From Rhodamnia argentea (taxonomy: Eukaryota > Streptophyta > Magnoliopsida > Myrtales > Myrtaceae): a stretch of DNA of 64,000 bases. Both the position numbers and the translations under genes were made by a program. The stretch's first letter is position 1. The number at the start of each line of letters is the position of its first letter. Of the stretch, positions 1 to 11,363 are shown one piece after another. The notes under the pieces were generated by a model. It searched no databases. It saw only the letters and a program-made list of their open reading frames with translations, and was not told where the DNA came from. Location of the stretch: assembly GCF_020921035.1 (NCBI RefSeq), contig NC_063154.1, positions 15,473,861-15,537,860 on the forward strand, read 5' to 3'.

Positions 1-132
1 CACAAATGTAAAAGGTTTAGGACTGAAAATTGGTGCTAATGCAAAATGTTTAAGATTAAATTGGCACCAAAAAAAGATTTATAACTAAATTGGCACTAAT
101 ACAATAGATTTATGACTTTCTTGACACTTTCC
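1..132. repeat. Right end of a TIR element cut by the window edge
   Basis: The first 130 bases carry the repeated phrase type 'aaattggcac(t/c)aa ... gatttatgac' and end in gactttcttgacactttcc. This is the same terminal style as the element at 57714-59155, whose right end reads gacttttttgacaatttttcc. It is therefore probably the right terminal repeat of a MULE-like non-autonomous transposon whose body lies outside the window. No target-site duplication can be checked. Confidence 0.5.
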
Positions 133-400
133 TGGAGGAAATGGTGTGTAATAGATTAGAATCTCAACTTAATGTGAAAATTGCTTTAGTGTAAGTTTTT
201 TTTTTTTTGTTGGTCATACTTTAGTGTAAGTTAGGCATACGTACATGGGCAAAAAAAAAAAATTAGGTATACGTTATACAATGTTAAGTAAAGAACAACA
301 CAGTCAGCAAATAGAGTGCCTCTTTTATTAAGAGGGCTGCTCCTCAATTATTTTTTTTTTTAAAAGGGAATAAGTACTCGTTTTTCTCAAAACATCAAAC

Positions 401-614
401 TAGACATGGCCAAATGGAACCATGGGCCCGGAACCAGCCCGTTGACCGGCCCCATGGTTCCAACCCGTTTTTTTTTTAAAAGGAAAAAAAAAGGAGGAGG
501 CTTGGGAGAAAAGAGCAATTTGGGCCTCGGAACCGGCAATTCCACCTTTTTTAGGAACCGGAACCGCCGGTTCCTGAATCGGAATCGGCGGTTCCACGGA
601 ACCGACCACCTCTA
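401..614. mobile_element. hAT-type MITE with perfect 8-bp TSD
   Basis: A 214-bp element with imperfect terminal inverted repeats (TAGACATGG at the left, TAGAGGTGG read inward from the right). It is flanked by perfect 8-bp direct repeats CATCAAAC (393-400 and 615-622). The 8-bp duplication and TAG-type ends fit the hAT superfamily. The interior is rich in the short palindromic motif GGTTCC/GGAACC in both orientations, as in subterminal regions of hAT elements. It is too short to code for a transposase. Confidence 0.75.
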
Positions 615-622
615 CATCAAAC

Positions 623-1480
623 CCTAATTTCTGTAGATTAAGATCCTCTATTTGCATATGGTCTCTTCAGCGGTGTCTCCATAATATAAGTGGTAAACAA
701 ACATAATCTAGTCACAAACTCAAAAGTGAAGTAGATTCATGGGATAACACCTCGCAAGTTTATATTCTTGTGAACACTTAATTCAATTAGCCTTTGTCCT
801 CCCTCCCTCATCTTCATTCAAGACATTTCACCCCAAAATTTATCTTTAACCACGTGGACTTGAATTTTCAATTTAAGACGATAAATTTATGTCTGAATTT
901 CCTCCCTCTTGAAGAGGATGGCACATCGGCAAGTTAAATTTGCATTGGTAATTTTTCTTTCTTTCATTTTTAGTTTTTTCCCCTATTTCCTTATTCTTGT
1001 CCCAGCACCTCTTCTCGTATGTTCGATACACGTCACATCCTCCCACGGTAACATCGCATCGTTGCCTATCGCCGCAGTTCTACACATAGCCGCTACCCCT
1101 TGTTGATTGTTTATTTGTAAAAACAAAAGAGGTACATTTTCTTGTCCCACATAAGAAAAATGAGTGTGCATGGGTTAATCTATGAGTGCAAAGGCCTTCT
1201 AATCTTACAAATAAAGACAATGAGTTAAGTGGGTTCCACCGTATAATACTCGCGTGAGGGTGCGTGTCACCGACCTAATTTTTGGACTAATGCATTACTA
1301 AGCTAATTGTTTAATTAACCTAGCTTAGGCTCTCCAAAGTCTATATGAAATCGTAACTTAGAGTCCAAATTAGGTTAGTTAGATAATTAGCCTGCTAATC
1401 CATTAGCTTTGAAAAATTAGGTCGTGACAAAGATTTAGGTGCAGCGAAAAAAATCGTACGCATGGAAATTCGGCTAGATC
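623..1480. other. Intergenic, nothing recognised
   Basis: AT-rich sequence with scattered stops in all frames. I see no gene, RNA gene or clear repeat structure. Confidence 0.5.
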
Positions 1481-2305
1481 GAAAAGGGGGAAACTATGTC
1501 TTTCCCGGAAATACTACATTGATAAGGTGTCAGATTGTTTTGGCACGAAAGATGCTAAACTAGTTAGTATTCCTCTTGTTGCTTACTTTAGATTATCAGC
1601 TAGTTTATGCCCACAAACATATGAGGAGGTAAAATATATGTTGCATGTTCCATACTCATTATAGTTGGTAGCCTTATGTATGCAAACCATTGCGCTCAAC
1701 TTGATATTTCACATGTTGTTAGTGTGGTAAGTAGATACTTATTATGTCTAGGCAAAGTTTATTGGCAAGCTGTGAAAAAGATTTTGAGAAATTTAAAGGG
1801 TACTTCAAATTATGGTTTAGAGTTTGGAAAAACTCGTGAAACTCTTACAAGATATGTTGATTCCGATTATGCTGTTGACCTTGATAAGAGAAGATCTTTG
1901 ACTGGATACATATTTACTATTGGAGGTTGTGCAATTAGTTGGAAAGCTGCTTTATAGCATACTATTACAAATGACAGAGCATATGGCTATTCCCGAGGAA
2001 GTTAAAGAGGCCATACGGTTAAGAGGCTTATTTGGAGAGCTCAATGTGGATTATGGTGTGACTATTGTCTATTGTGATAGTTAGAATCTATGCATCTTAC
2101 CAAAGATCAAATGTATCTATAGGACAAAGCACATTGATGTGCGGTATCATTATATTCGAGGCATTTTTGCTGATGGCTATATTAAGGTCTTGAAGATTGG
2201 TATAGAAAACAATCTAGCTGATATGGGTAATGATTTTTGCAAATGAGTTTCTATTCTGGTGAGAGGAGAATGTCTATTTGATGAATTCAAGCCAAGGTGG
2301 AGATT
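1481..2305 (+). pseudogene. Decayed Ty1/copia pol 3' end (RT tail and RNase H)
   Basis: The stretch 1676-1957 translates to the C-terminal reverse transcriptase/RNase H region of a copia polyprotein. It has the family hallmarks VDSDYAVDLDKRRSLTGY and GGCAISWKA, equivalent to VDSDYAGDLDKRKSL in the better copy at 46.7 kb. Flanking parts (about 1481-1675 and 1958-2250) match the same protein only in shifted frames and with stops. A polypurine tract, aaggtggagattt, sits at 2294-2306 just before the LTR. The element has lost gag, integrase and the 5' LTR. It is non-functional. Confidence 0.75.
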
Positions 2306-2580
2306 TGTCGACATGTCTTGAATTCTTTATGGGCTTCGGCCGACGTTAGAGTTTGGAAGTAGTATAAATATTATTTTTCTCAAGTTATTAAGTCACGAAA
2401 CAGAGACAGAAAGAGTCTTTAATTTTTTGAGCCACCTTTTGTAATCTTTGAATTTCTATTGTGGATTTTGCTTCTCCTCTCCCCATGGTGTTTCCCGTGA
2501 GGGTTTCTACGTAAAACTTTTATTCATTTTTTCTTCTCAGTTTTAATTTTATTATTGTTTCCGCATTGGTCATAACAACA
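2306..2580 (+). repeat. 3' LTR of the decayed copia fragment
   Basis: It begins with TG directly after the polypurine tract. It contains the copia-LTR phrase 'cccgtgagggtttctacgtaaaa' type near its 3' part and appears to end near cataacaaca at about 2580. The left boundary is well placed by the tract; the right boundary is approximate and no target-site duplication can be checked because the 5' end is gone. Confidence 0.55.
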
Positions 2581-2900
2581 AAGTATCTTACCCTAAAAGG
2601 ACCAATCTTGACCTTAGAGCTATCAAAAGTGTTTTTCTAGTAAATTTAAAATGTATCCATCCTTATGTTTTTAATATGTTGCGGTTTGGATATGCCCAGA
2701 GGCCATAGGTGAATCTGTTCATGGTCCGTAGGACCAACATCATTCAAAGGTGGGTGGCCCACCCCTTCTAGAACAGTCATATTTGATTGGGCTTACAGCG
2801 ACTCCGTATGAGAACCTCCTTCTCTTCTACCCGCTCTCCATTCAATACGGTAGGTGAGAGGTGTACAAGGCATTAAATATACGATCGTTCCTCATACGGG

Positions 2901-2907
2901 TATAAAA
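2901..2907 (+). promoter_or_regulatory. Probable TATA box of the 3.0-kb BAHD gene
   Basis: TATAAAA lies 94 bp before the chosen start codon at 2995. It is bracketed by two near-identical copies of atcgttcctcayac (about 2884-2896 and 2913-2925), which could be a duplicated promoter element or simply a small local duplication. Confidence 0.45.
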
Positions 2908-2994
2908 TAACAATCGTTCCTCACATGACTCGACTTGTACTGCACCAGATCCTGCACCCAACCATCTTCACCGTCCTTGAGAAGCAATCCAAGC

Positions 2995-4305
2995 ATGAAG
3001 GTGGAAGTACAATGGAAGAAGTTGGTCAAGCCGTCAGTGCCGACACCAAACAACCGGCAAAAATGGAAGCTATCATCAATGGATGAGCTTCAGCCGCTCG
3101 TTTATGTGGGTGTTATCTTCTACTATAGAGATTATGCTGAGAAACCAGGAGTTGATATTGCTCAAAGGCTCCACCAAATGGAGGAGTCGCTTTCCAAAAC
3201 CCTAACAATCTTTTATCCTATGGCAGGTAGATATAAGGAGATCGACGATTGCTTTGTCCATTGTAATGACCTTGGAGTTGAGTTCGTCCATGCCAAAGTG
3301 GATGGCCAGATTGATCAGGGTCTCCATGGAGACCCCGACATGGATTCGCTAAATTGTTTGTCGAGATTCCCGACTAAGGTAGTAGGCAATCCGTTAGTTG
3401 TGATTCAAGTGAATACCTTCGAGTGCGGTGGATTAGCAATAGGCGTGCGCTTTGCACACAAGATTGGTGACATGTACACCATGGCCATGTTCATTAATTC
3501 ATGGGCTACCACTTGCCGAGGTAACATAGATGCAATAGTCTGTCCAAATTTCGAGTTGTCATCTCTATTCCCGGTGAAAGAGTCGGGTGTTCCATTTAGG
3601 CCTCCACCACTTATTGGCAAGGAAGATTTCGTCAGCAGTAGGTTCAGGTTCAGTGGCAATGCTATATCAAAGCTGAAAGCCCTAGCTAGAGACAATGCAA
3701 AGGACTCGATGGCCATTGATTTCCATCTTTCAAGGGTGGAGGTTGTTTCAGCACTAATAAGTAGGGCTCTCGTCGATGTTGATCGAAATATAAATGGCGA
3801 ACAAAGGGCTTTCGTGGTTTGCATGACTGTTAACTTGCGCCAGAAAATCAATCTAGCAATACCCTCGAATACTTGTGGCAATCTCTTTGCCTTTATGTTT
3901 GCACGATCCGGTCAACCCACAGCCGGCAAAAGCAAGTTGGAGTTCAAAGGGATGGTGAATGTGATCCGCCACTTGATATCGGACGCCAAAACAAAATATG
4001 CAACAGTAGGTGACGGTGAGGAGCTCTGCTCAATCGTGAGAAATTCTCTAACTGAATTCTCCAGAACTTTGTCCACAACCGAAGATTGTCTGATTGGTAT
4101 TTCTAGCTGGTGCTGGTTCGGGCTATATGAGAATGACTTCGGGTGGGGAAGGCCGGTTCTCGTCACCAGCACACCAACGAATTTCAGATTCATTTTTCTT
4201 ATTGACGGCGAAGAGAGCGGAGGAATCGATGCATGGATAACCATCGATAAAGATGAGATGATTCTTCTTAAACAAGATCCGGAATTTCTGGCATTCACTT
4301 CCTAG
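2995..4305 (+). CDS. BAHD acyltransferase, vinorine-synthase-like
   Basis: Intact single-exon gene for a 436-residue BAHD acyl-CoA-dependent acyltransferase, a soluble cytosolic enzyme class that acylates alcohols or amines of specialised metabolites. The catalytic HxxxD motif is HKIGD at residues 155-159, followed by MYTMAMFINSW. The structural DFGWG motif is at residues 381-385. Length is normal for the family (about 420-460). An in-frame ATG 60 bp upstream exists, but I chose 2995 because every paralogue in the window starts MKVE at the homologous place. The N-terminus (MKVEVQWKKLVKPS) and overall pattern resemble vinorine synthase and deacetylvindoline-type acetyltransferases; the actual substrate cannot be told. 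It is the most diverged of the intact copies, along with the 3' fragment at 5.7 kb, which is its nearest relative here. A TATA box lies 94 bp upstream. Confidence 0.93.
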   Translation: MKVEVQWKKLVKPSVPTPNNRQKWKLSSMDELQPLVYVGVIFYYRDYAEKPGVDIAQRLHQMEESLSKTLTIFYPMAGRYKEIDDCFVHCNDLGVEFVHAKVDGQIDQGLHGDPDMDSLNCLSRFPTKVVGNPLVVIQVNTFECGGLAIGVRFAHKIGDMYTMAMFINSWATTCRGNIDAIVCPNFELSSLFPVKESGVPFRPPPLIGKEDFVSSRFRFSGNAISKLKALARDNAKDSMAIDFHLSRVEVVSALISRALVDVDRNINGEQRAFVVCMTVNLRQKINLAIPSNTCGNLFAFMFARSGQPTAGKSKLEFKGMVNVIRHLISDAKTKYATVGDGEELCSIVRNSLTEFSRTLSTTEDCLIGISSWCWFGLYENDFGWGRPVLVTSTPTNFRFIFLIDGEESGGIDAWITIDKDEMILLKQDPEFLAFTS

Positions 4306-5685
4306 TTGGAGACGGAGATGTTGGCTGAATATATCAATTGGAAAGTCTTTGTATGCTACAATATCATAGAGTGGGAAAATAAAAATGGTGGGCTCGGCTC
4401 TCTAGTATTTGTCCCGTATGTTTGGTTCTTTTGAGAATAATTGGGTATACGGTCAACTCTTAACTGATGTTTACTCATTATTTAAGTACTACTTTTGCAG
4501 TTATCGTTAGTTTAAAAAGAGGCTAATGTAATTGCATGCTAAAGCAGCTGGAAATTCATTCTCTTAACGTATTCTGTGGGTATAATCTACATCACACTAA
4601 ATTTTGATTATTTGTTTGTGATCGTTGTTAATCTTACAGTCAATTAACGACAATCACATACCCATTTGTCATCTCAAAAAGGGTGAGCTTTGATGGTGGT
4701 GGAGGTGGAGCATAGCTGGATTTAGTGTTTTACTTTTAAGATGAGAAAGTCCATCTTGAATAGGTAACGTTTTACTTTTAAGATGTGAAAGTCCATCTTG
4801 AATAGGCAAGCCGTTAGTCAAAATTATACGAGTAACTTTTGTTTGTAAGAACATGAGTAGAGCCTGAAAATTAGGTCGTTTATCTCTTAACAAAACATTA
4901 ACTAATTTGATCCCCTAACAGCCCGGGGAAGCAAACCCATTGGTGGCCTATCTAATACATAATTATCAACCACATTGTTGGGTTGGATAACCCAATTTGC
5001 TAGCCAATTTGCACTTGCATTTCTCTTATGCGGATGTCATTAGTAGTGCGTTCTGGATCGATTGGATCAACGAAATCCAATCGGAGGGCGAAACGGTGCT
5101 GTGGCTAGAACCGACGGATTGGGTGGACGACGTCGGATTGAGCTCAAATTTGGTAGGCTAAAGCGAAACGGCGTCCCGATCAATACTCACCACCTTTGGC
5201 CGTGACTAACAATGAATTTTGGCGGTTCGGGAATGTCTAGATGGGTTTTCCTTTTTTTTTTAGTATTTTTCGGGCTTAATTTTATTTCAGTGGCACTTTT
5301 GTAATTTTCCGTTTTTCGATATTTCGATTCCTAATTGGACTAGGGTTAGGATAACACCCCATAAAAGGTGTTTATCACATTTTTGAAGCAGATCATCAAT
5401 AATATTCACAGAATTTTCGAGATTTCTCTCCTCTTAGCAAGGATTTGCTTGCAATCTTCATTGAACGCTGCGTCATTCTCTCCCTAAAATTATGCAGAAT
5501 CTTGACATGTTGAAAATACTTGAGTATACTTTCAATTTGAGAAATGAGTGCATCGCCAAAATGAAGCAATGAAGTTGATTATTGAAGCACATAAATGGCT
5601 GATGGCCAATACGCCTCCACAATAGGTTTGGTGATGCCCAAAGGGATTTCAGGAAAATGCCTATATGGACATCTTAAATATAAGA
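4306..5685. other. Intergenic; no gene seen
   Basis: Contains a 42-bp tandem duplication (separate entry). The 5000-5480 part looks like decayed LTR-retrotransposon terminal sequence (phrases such as atattcacagaattttcg), but no ends could be fixed. Nothing else recognised. Confidence 0.4.
4727..4810. repeat. 42-bp tandem duplication
   Basis: Two adjacent 42-bp copies starting gttttacttttaagatg and ending ccatcttgaatagg plus four bases. They differ at only a few positions, so the duplication is fairly recent. Confidence 0.85.
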
Positions 5686-6069
5686 AAAAGCAAATTGGAG
5701 TTCAACGAAATGGTGAATGTAATGCGTGACATGATAGCTGATGCCAAAATGAAATATTCAACAGTAGTAGACAGGGAGGAGTTACCCACGAAGGTGGGCA
5801 ATTCTATGACCGAGTTTGTCAAAATGCTGTCCACAGGCCAAGATTATCTGATTCCTTTCAGTAGCTTGTGCCGGTTCGGGCTATATGAGAATGACTGCGG
5901 TTGGGGAAGGCCGATCCTCGTTAGCAACACGTCAATGAATTACAGATCGATCATTCTTATCGACGACAAAGATAGCGGAGGAATCAATGCATAGATAACC
6001 ATCAACAAAGATGTGATGATTCTTCTTAAACAAGATCCAGGAATTCCAGCATTCACTTCCAAGTTGTAG
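5686..6069 (+). pseudogene. BAHD acyltransferase 3' fragment
   Basis: Homologous to the last third of the gene at 2995-4305, starting at KSKLEFNEMVNVMRD. The catalytic HxxxD half is missing altogether. The DFGWG motif has become DCGWG, and the conserved GGIDAW reads GGINA followed by a TAG stop at 5992-5994. After that stop the same frame continues to match (KDVMILLKQDP, then AFTS) to a final stop at 6067-6069, two codons past the stop used by the complete gene. It is a truncated, dead copy produced by duplication of the neighbouring gene or by deletion of a full copy. Confidence 0.9.
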
Positions 6070-6643
6070 ATAGAGATGTTGCCTGAATATTTTATTTTCG
6101 AAGTAGTTGTACCTTGCAATAATGTAGACCGGGGAAATGAAAATGGACTCAAGTCTCTGTTAGTAATTAAATCAAATTCATGAATGTCCTACATGCATGC
6201 ATCATGACCGGTCTTGTTTCTATATTTAGTTCAATATTTTGCAAGTTCAAGGCAAGTCTTGTAATGAATTGATAATAAATTGATTAGAATCAAGTTGTGT
6301 GAATTGCACCTTCAAATTATCTTATCTGTCTCTAGTATATGTCGCATCTGTTTGGTTTCTTTTAAGTGTTATGGTTCTTTTGGAAAAGATCAACTCTCAA
6401 ACTAATGTTTACCAAGTGTGCAAAAAAAAAAAAAAAAACCTAATGCTTACCAATTTGTTAAGTATCTTACCATTGGAGTTAGTTTTATCTTAAGAGGCGG
6501 ATGATATAAATGCTTATTATAGTGTGATCACGGCTATTAGCTTAATGTTTTGGGTGGCGGCAGAGGCCGAGCACCATTGGATCTATTATTTTACCTTCAA
6601 TTTAACCATGATGGGATTGGGGTTTGACTTATCGCATGTGAAT
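6070..6643. other. Intergenic; nothing recognised
   Basis: AT-rich, with an 18-base poly-A run near 6422. No coding or repeat signal that I can name. Confidence 0.4.
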
Positions 6644-7029
6644 AGTGTCAATATTTATGTACGACACTCACTTTGGTGTTAACATTTTTTTAATCACTTA
6701 TGTGCCAATTTTTTTGAAGAATGATTATTTAAGTGTCAACTCCTGTGAGATTGCCGGAATTTCTTACCGTTGGCACTAAAGTGATAGTTTTTTCTCCGAT
6801 TTGGCACTAAAGTGATCTTATTTTGGATCATTTGAGTGCTAATTTTTTTCGACCAAAAAAAAGTACCAATTTTTTTGAGAAAAGATTATTTGAGTGCCAA
6901 CTCTGATGAGATTATCAGAATTTTTAGTTGTTGGCACTAAAGTGATAGCTTTTTATCCGATTTGGCACCGAAGTGATCCCAAAAAATATTTCGGCACCAA
7001 AGTAAGCACCGTACACAAATATTGACACT
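6644..7029. mobile_element. Small TIR element (MITE-like)
   Basis: About 386 bp with terminal inverted repeats. The left end starts AGTGTCAATATTTATGTAC and the right end, read inward, starts AGTGTCAATATTTGTGTAC. The similarity runs about 45 bp into each side with mismatches. Inside, the phrase ggcactaaagtgat recurs several times in direct orientation. I could not find a matching target-site duplication, so the superfamily is undecided. Confidence 0.65.
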
Positions 7030-8300
7030 TGAGGTGTCCTTATGCCCACAAATATATCTTTGATTTTGGTGTTTTTCCATTAGTCAAACTAGTAGCTGTG
7101 ATATTTAATTTGCTACCGTTTCGTTTCTTTTCTTTTCTTTTCTTTTTAATTTTGCTTGTCATTTTCACATTAATTCTGGTAGCTACAATGATATTTAATC
7201 CGCTAACCGTTTCTTATTGCTAGCCGTTTTCACATTGCTTTCTCCTAGCCATTCCCTGATATTTCCAACTTCTTATCACCTTATTTCTATAAATAATTAC
7301 CCGCTCTTCTTCATTCTACGCACAAGATTTAAACGGAACCCTCTCCTCCTCTTCTTCTTCCTCCTCCTTTGTCTCTCCTGGTTTCACATCTTATGTTGTT
7401 ACTGCTATAACCAATATTGTAGTGCATACTAATTGGAAGGTATGTCGAATCCTGGAGCATAGTTGCATTCTAATCTCTGCACTCTCTGAAAGGCGGTATT
7501 TATCCTTGAAAATTGTGCTTACACGTCTTGGACTTTCGTGATTTTCTATCTACACTCAATAGTTCTCGGAATTTCCACAACAGATCTAAATTAGGCTCGC
7601 CTATGATTCTATGAAGGCCATCTTTAGATTTAGTTATTTATTTACATTTGGTATTTAAGAAAGATGGGTGTAAAGACCTGACTATCCATAGGCCCACTGT
7701 CTATAAGCCCATGGTACACTCTATGAGCTCATAATTCGGTTAAGTCCAAGCCTGTATATGTGGCCCTTATCAAGAACAATTTGGACACAGTTGATAAAAG
7801 TTGCATGGATCACTCCAATTCCTAGATTGGAATTGCTCGGACGTCAAAGGTATTTTCATGCAGACAGACGAGCATAATCTTCGAGTCTTCGCGATTGCTA
7901 ACTTATAATCATTAATCTACACAAGTTGTATCCCGTTTAGGTAGGAAAATGAAACATCTGCGAATCCAAAGTACATCAACATGGTCTAGAATCACGTAAA
8001 TAGTATCTTTTTTTTTTTTTGGTAAGGAAATTTTTTTTTTGGTAAGGACACGTAAATAGTACCGTTAATCTTATAGATAATGAAGAAAGATTAAAATCTC
8101 TCCTACTAGAAATTTAATTTGATTTTGTATTTCAAGGGCTTGTACATAGGACACTTCTTTCTGGTTTTTTCTATCATAATTGCCTTCAATTGAAGGACAT
8201 GGTACAAGAAAATCTCTACCAGAGCTCACGATGGGCCTCTTTTTTATGATCACCTGGTACTACCTTTCGTAGACGCGACTTTTGTAACATTCATCCAGGA
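7030..8300. other. Intergenic; no gene seen
   Basis: Includes pyrimidine-rich tracts around 7120-7150 and 7330-7370 and a short direct duplication of ttttttttttggtaagga near 8007-8047. No gene recognised. Confidence 0.4.
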
Positions 8301-8307
8301 GTTACCT

Positions 8308-8314
8308 TATAAAT
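8308..8314 (+). promoter_or_regulatory. Possible TATA box of the 8.4-kb BAHD gene
   Basis: TATAAAT, 118 bp upstream of the ATG at 8432. Position and sequence are suitable for a plant core promoter, but this is a short motif in AT-rich DNA. Confidence 0.35.
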
Positions 8315-8431
8315 GGATCATTGTTTGACAAGTTTCTATATAACCAATCTCTACCGACCAGGTTTGAGTGCACCAGGAAAGGAAATTCCAATTTGTTGGG
8401 GAGTACTGGAGTGATTGGAAGAGAATCAAGC

Positions 8432-9706
8432 ATGAAGGTGGAAGTGCAAAGCAGGAAACTGATCAAGCCATCGGCTCCGACGCCGAATCATCATTGCAAG
8501 CTAAACCTTTCCTGCATAGATGAGCTTCAGCATCCGGGTTATGCAGGTTTCCTTTTCTACTACCGGGCCGATGGCGAAAACCGTGAAGACGATACTTTCC
8601 AAAGGCTTCGCCTTTTGGAGGAGTCGCTTTCAGAAACCCTAGTGAACTTCTACCCTCTAGCTGGTCGGTACATCGAGGAAGGGCTCTTTATCGACTGTAA
8701 CGACCAAGGAGTAGAATTTGTGCACGCCAGAGTGAATTGCCAGCTTGATCATCTCCTCCAGGGAGGCTTCGACGTGGACCTGCTCAGCTGTTTGTCCAAG
8801 TTCCCACTGGGACTTGCCGGCAATCCCCTAGTCGTGATTCAAGTGAACGTATTCGACTGCAGGGGACTCGTGATCAGCCTGCGCTCTTGCCACAAGTTAG
8901 GCGACATGTCCACCATGGCAACATTCATGAATTCATGGGCTACAGTGTGCCGGAGTGGAATCAATGAGCTAGCCTCGCCGTATTTCAACCTTTCCTCTCT
9001 ATTCCCAGTGAAGGGGTCGGTAGTCACTCGCTGGCCTCCACTCCGTGGTGGAGTAAAATTCACGATGAATCGGTTCATATTCAGCGGTGCGGCCCTATCG
9101 AGACTAAAACTAGCTGCGGCTAAAATTGAGCGGATATCGAGAGTGGAGGTCGTGTGCGCACTATTATGTAAGGTGTTTGTAACCATGGATCGAGAGAAAC
9201 ACGGCCGCCTAAGACCCTTCGTGGTTTGTCACTCGATGAACCTGCGAGGGAGAGTCAATCTACCCATACCAACAAATGCGTTTGGTAACTTCTACACCAT
9301 GGTCGTCGGCCGACACACCATGGATCAGAATGGCCTGAATCTCGAGGCGTTTGCGAAGGTGATCCACGACACATTTGTGAGTGCCAAGACAAGGTACGCG
9401 GCGACAGCGGACGGAGAGTCGTGCATGAACATGGTGAAGGACTCTATAAGAGAATCCAAAGAATGGGCTGCTCACAGTGATCGGGAGAACGTGGTGGCCT
9501 TTTCAAGCTGGTGTGGTTTCCCGTTCTATGACATCGATTTTGGGTGGGGGAAGCCGGACTTGGTGAGCAACACGTGCATTCCTGTCCGTATGGTTTTTCT
9601 CATCGATAGCAAATCTGAGGGTGGAATCGATGCGTGGATCATGCTAAGCCCAGAGGAGAAGGTTCTTTTGGAGCAAGACCCTGACATTGTGGCTTTCACT
9701 TCCTAG
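8432..9706 (+). CDS. BAHD acyltransferase, vinorine-synthase-like
   Basis: Intact single-exon gene for a 424-residue BAHD acyl-CoA-dependent acyltransferase. Catalytic HxxxD is HKLGD at residues 154-158, within SCHKLGDMSTMATFMNSW. DFGWG is at residues 369-373 and the family C-terminal region GGIDAWIMLSPEE is present. A longer reading from an ATG at 8321 would add 37 residues with no family similarity, so the MKVE start at 8432 is used, as in the paralogues. It is shorter than its neighbours in the variable loop before the second domain (after SRLKLAAAKIE). It stands alone between 6.1 and 11.3 kb, is diverged from both the 3.0-kb gene and the 27.8/49.6-kb pair, and looks like a separate old duplicate. 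Substrate unknown. Confidence 0.93.
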   Translation: MKVEVQSRKLIKPSAPTPNHHCKLNLSCIDELQHPGYAGFLFYYRADGENREDDTFQRLRLLEESLSETLVNFYPLAGRYIEEGLFIDCNDQGVEFVHARVNCQLDHLLQGGFDVDLLSCLSKFPLGLAGNPLVVIQVNVFDCRGLVISLRSCHKLGDMSTMATFMNSWATVCRSGINELASPYFNLSSLFPVKGSVVTRWPPLRGGVKFTMNRFIFSGAALSRLKLAAAKIERISRVEVVCALLCKVFVTMDREKHGRLRPFVVCHSMNLRGRVNLPIPTNAFGNFYTMVVGRHTMDQNGLNLEAFAKVIHDTFVSAKTRYAATADGESCMNMVKDSIRESKEWAAHSDRENVVAFSSWCGFPFYDIDFGWGKPDLVSNTCIPVRMVFLIDSKSEGGIDAWIMLSPEEKVLLEQDPDIVAFTS

Positions 9707-11363
9707 AAGATCCATTCGAGGCAGAGCAATCGCGGGCACTCTCTTTGTTCTAACCAAATCTTGAATCTGAGAGTTATATAAGCTGGTGTGGCTCTTATGT
9801 TTTTTTTATCCAAGCATGAGAAATTGCATTTGCCTCAGATCTAGAGTCCATCATTGCGTCATCGAGAGTGCATCAATGTCTTTGTATTCTCCAAATTCAT
9901 AGTGGATTTCTTGGCGATTGGGTATCCTCGTAAAGTACATATAGACACTCGGACCGGACCACGTAAACTTCTGTGCCCAGCCCCGGACCATGGACCATAG
10001 TGCAGCCTCCATATTACCAGGCCCGGCGTCGCAGGCATAGGCACCTTTGTCTCAGGCTAGGCCTTGATGGTCCTGGCCCCGCTGTCGCCTTGGGAACAAG
10101 TGCCGGACTCAACTGCAGAGTTTCTGGTCATATTTTGAAAACATTTGCCGTTGACTCATTTTCCTAAGCTATCCAAACACCAGGAAATAAAAGAAGATGT
10201 TCTCCTAGTAAATGAATGATTTAGAATTTTTTTTTTCGAAAACTAATCGCTTGGATCACTAAAAAAAAATGAACAAATGAAAAATATTTTCATTGTCTAA
10301 AATTTTGTTGGCATAAATTGTTATTGATAATAATATTGTTATTTATCGGTTAATCATTTCAAGTGATACAAATGATCATTTTTAAAAAAATATATATTTG
10401 TTTTCCATGAGTCAAATGCACCCTTAGTTGTTTGAACACAATGAATTATACTTGATTTGCTTCAAGAACTAATCGGGCAGATTGATCGCTCAACAAAATG
10501 GAAATATACCCTCTCAGCATGCCATCAAGATTGTGTTGGAGTGTAATTCATATTCCCCATTGACAGGAAGGCATGGAAGTTTTGTAGGTTGGGTTTTTAT
10601 TTTATTGATAATTTGAACTTGAAGCAATGAATGGCTACTGAGTGGCCTATATATAACATCTTTCTCTTATAATTGAGGGTCAATAGACATGTGGGAAACG
10701 TTCATTATGGTGGAATCATCTGCTGGATGTAGCTCTAGTTTAAGAATAAACTAAGATAAACCTTGTGTCTCTATTTCTTTTATTCCCATTTACTTTCTAT
10801 TTCATTGTGTTTGGAAGCCTAATCCTAATAGATTGGACAAAGTCGGGTTTCCATCGGTGCAATGTCTACTTGAAACCGTCAAATCTAAAAAGAAAACGAG
10901 GTTTTAGAATCATCCTCAACATAGGCACAAGATGCCTCTGGGGTTACGATGCTTAGGGTGATGTCTCAGCCTAAACAAATCTTTATTTTCGTCGGAGGAG
11001 ATTATATTTGAAACAGGTTCTTCGAGTTGTGGCTAGTACCCCGGTGTTTTCAGCGCAATGAAGTGGCCGTTTCCGGTGAAAGTGCAGACCCATAAATTTG
11101 CTTGCTCATACTGACCGAACGTTATAGTTTGGTATAGCACTACAAATTTGCGGTGTTTAATCAGACATAATGCAGTTCTCACTTCCATTTGTTATGTCAA
11201 GAAGATACATCACAGAAAGGTTCAGTTTGGTGCTGTATGGTTCTTGCACCTTGCATCAAATAACATTACACGTTCCATGAGGTTGCTCTCCAAAGTGTTC
11301 AGACAGTCTAGAACCAATAGACATCGCACATCCCTTTTTAACATGATACAGCATAACAGAAAA
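9707..11363. other. Intergenic; no gene seen
   Basis: Downstream of the BAHD gene, AT-rich in 10200-10440 with weak similarity in style to the spacer at 21.5 kb (runs of tttcatt, aaatga). No gene, RNA gene or clear element recognised. Confidence 0.4.

Noticed and set aside
3405-3881. Long open frames on the - strand opposite the BAHD genes (also at 8839-9186, 28257-28673, 40876-41355, 50056-50472)
   Set aside because: They are antisense shadows. The + strand carries the conserved BAHD motifs, and the same shadow recurs only because the genes are paralogous.
8321-8431. Upstream in-frame ATGs extending the BAHD genes (8321, 2935, 40397)
   Set aside because: The extra residues share nothing with the family, and all copies are conserved only from MKVE onward.
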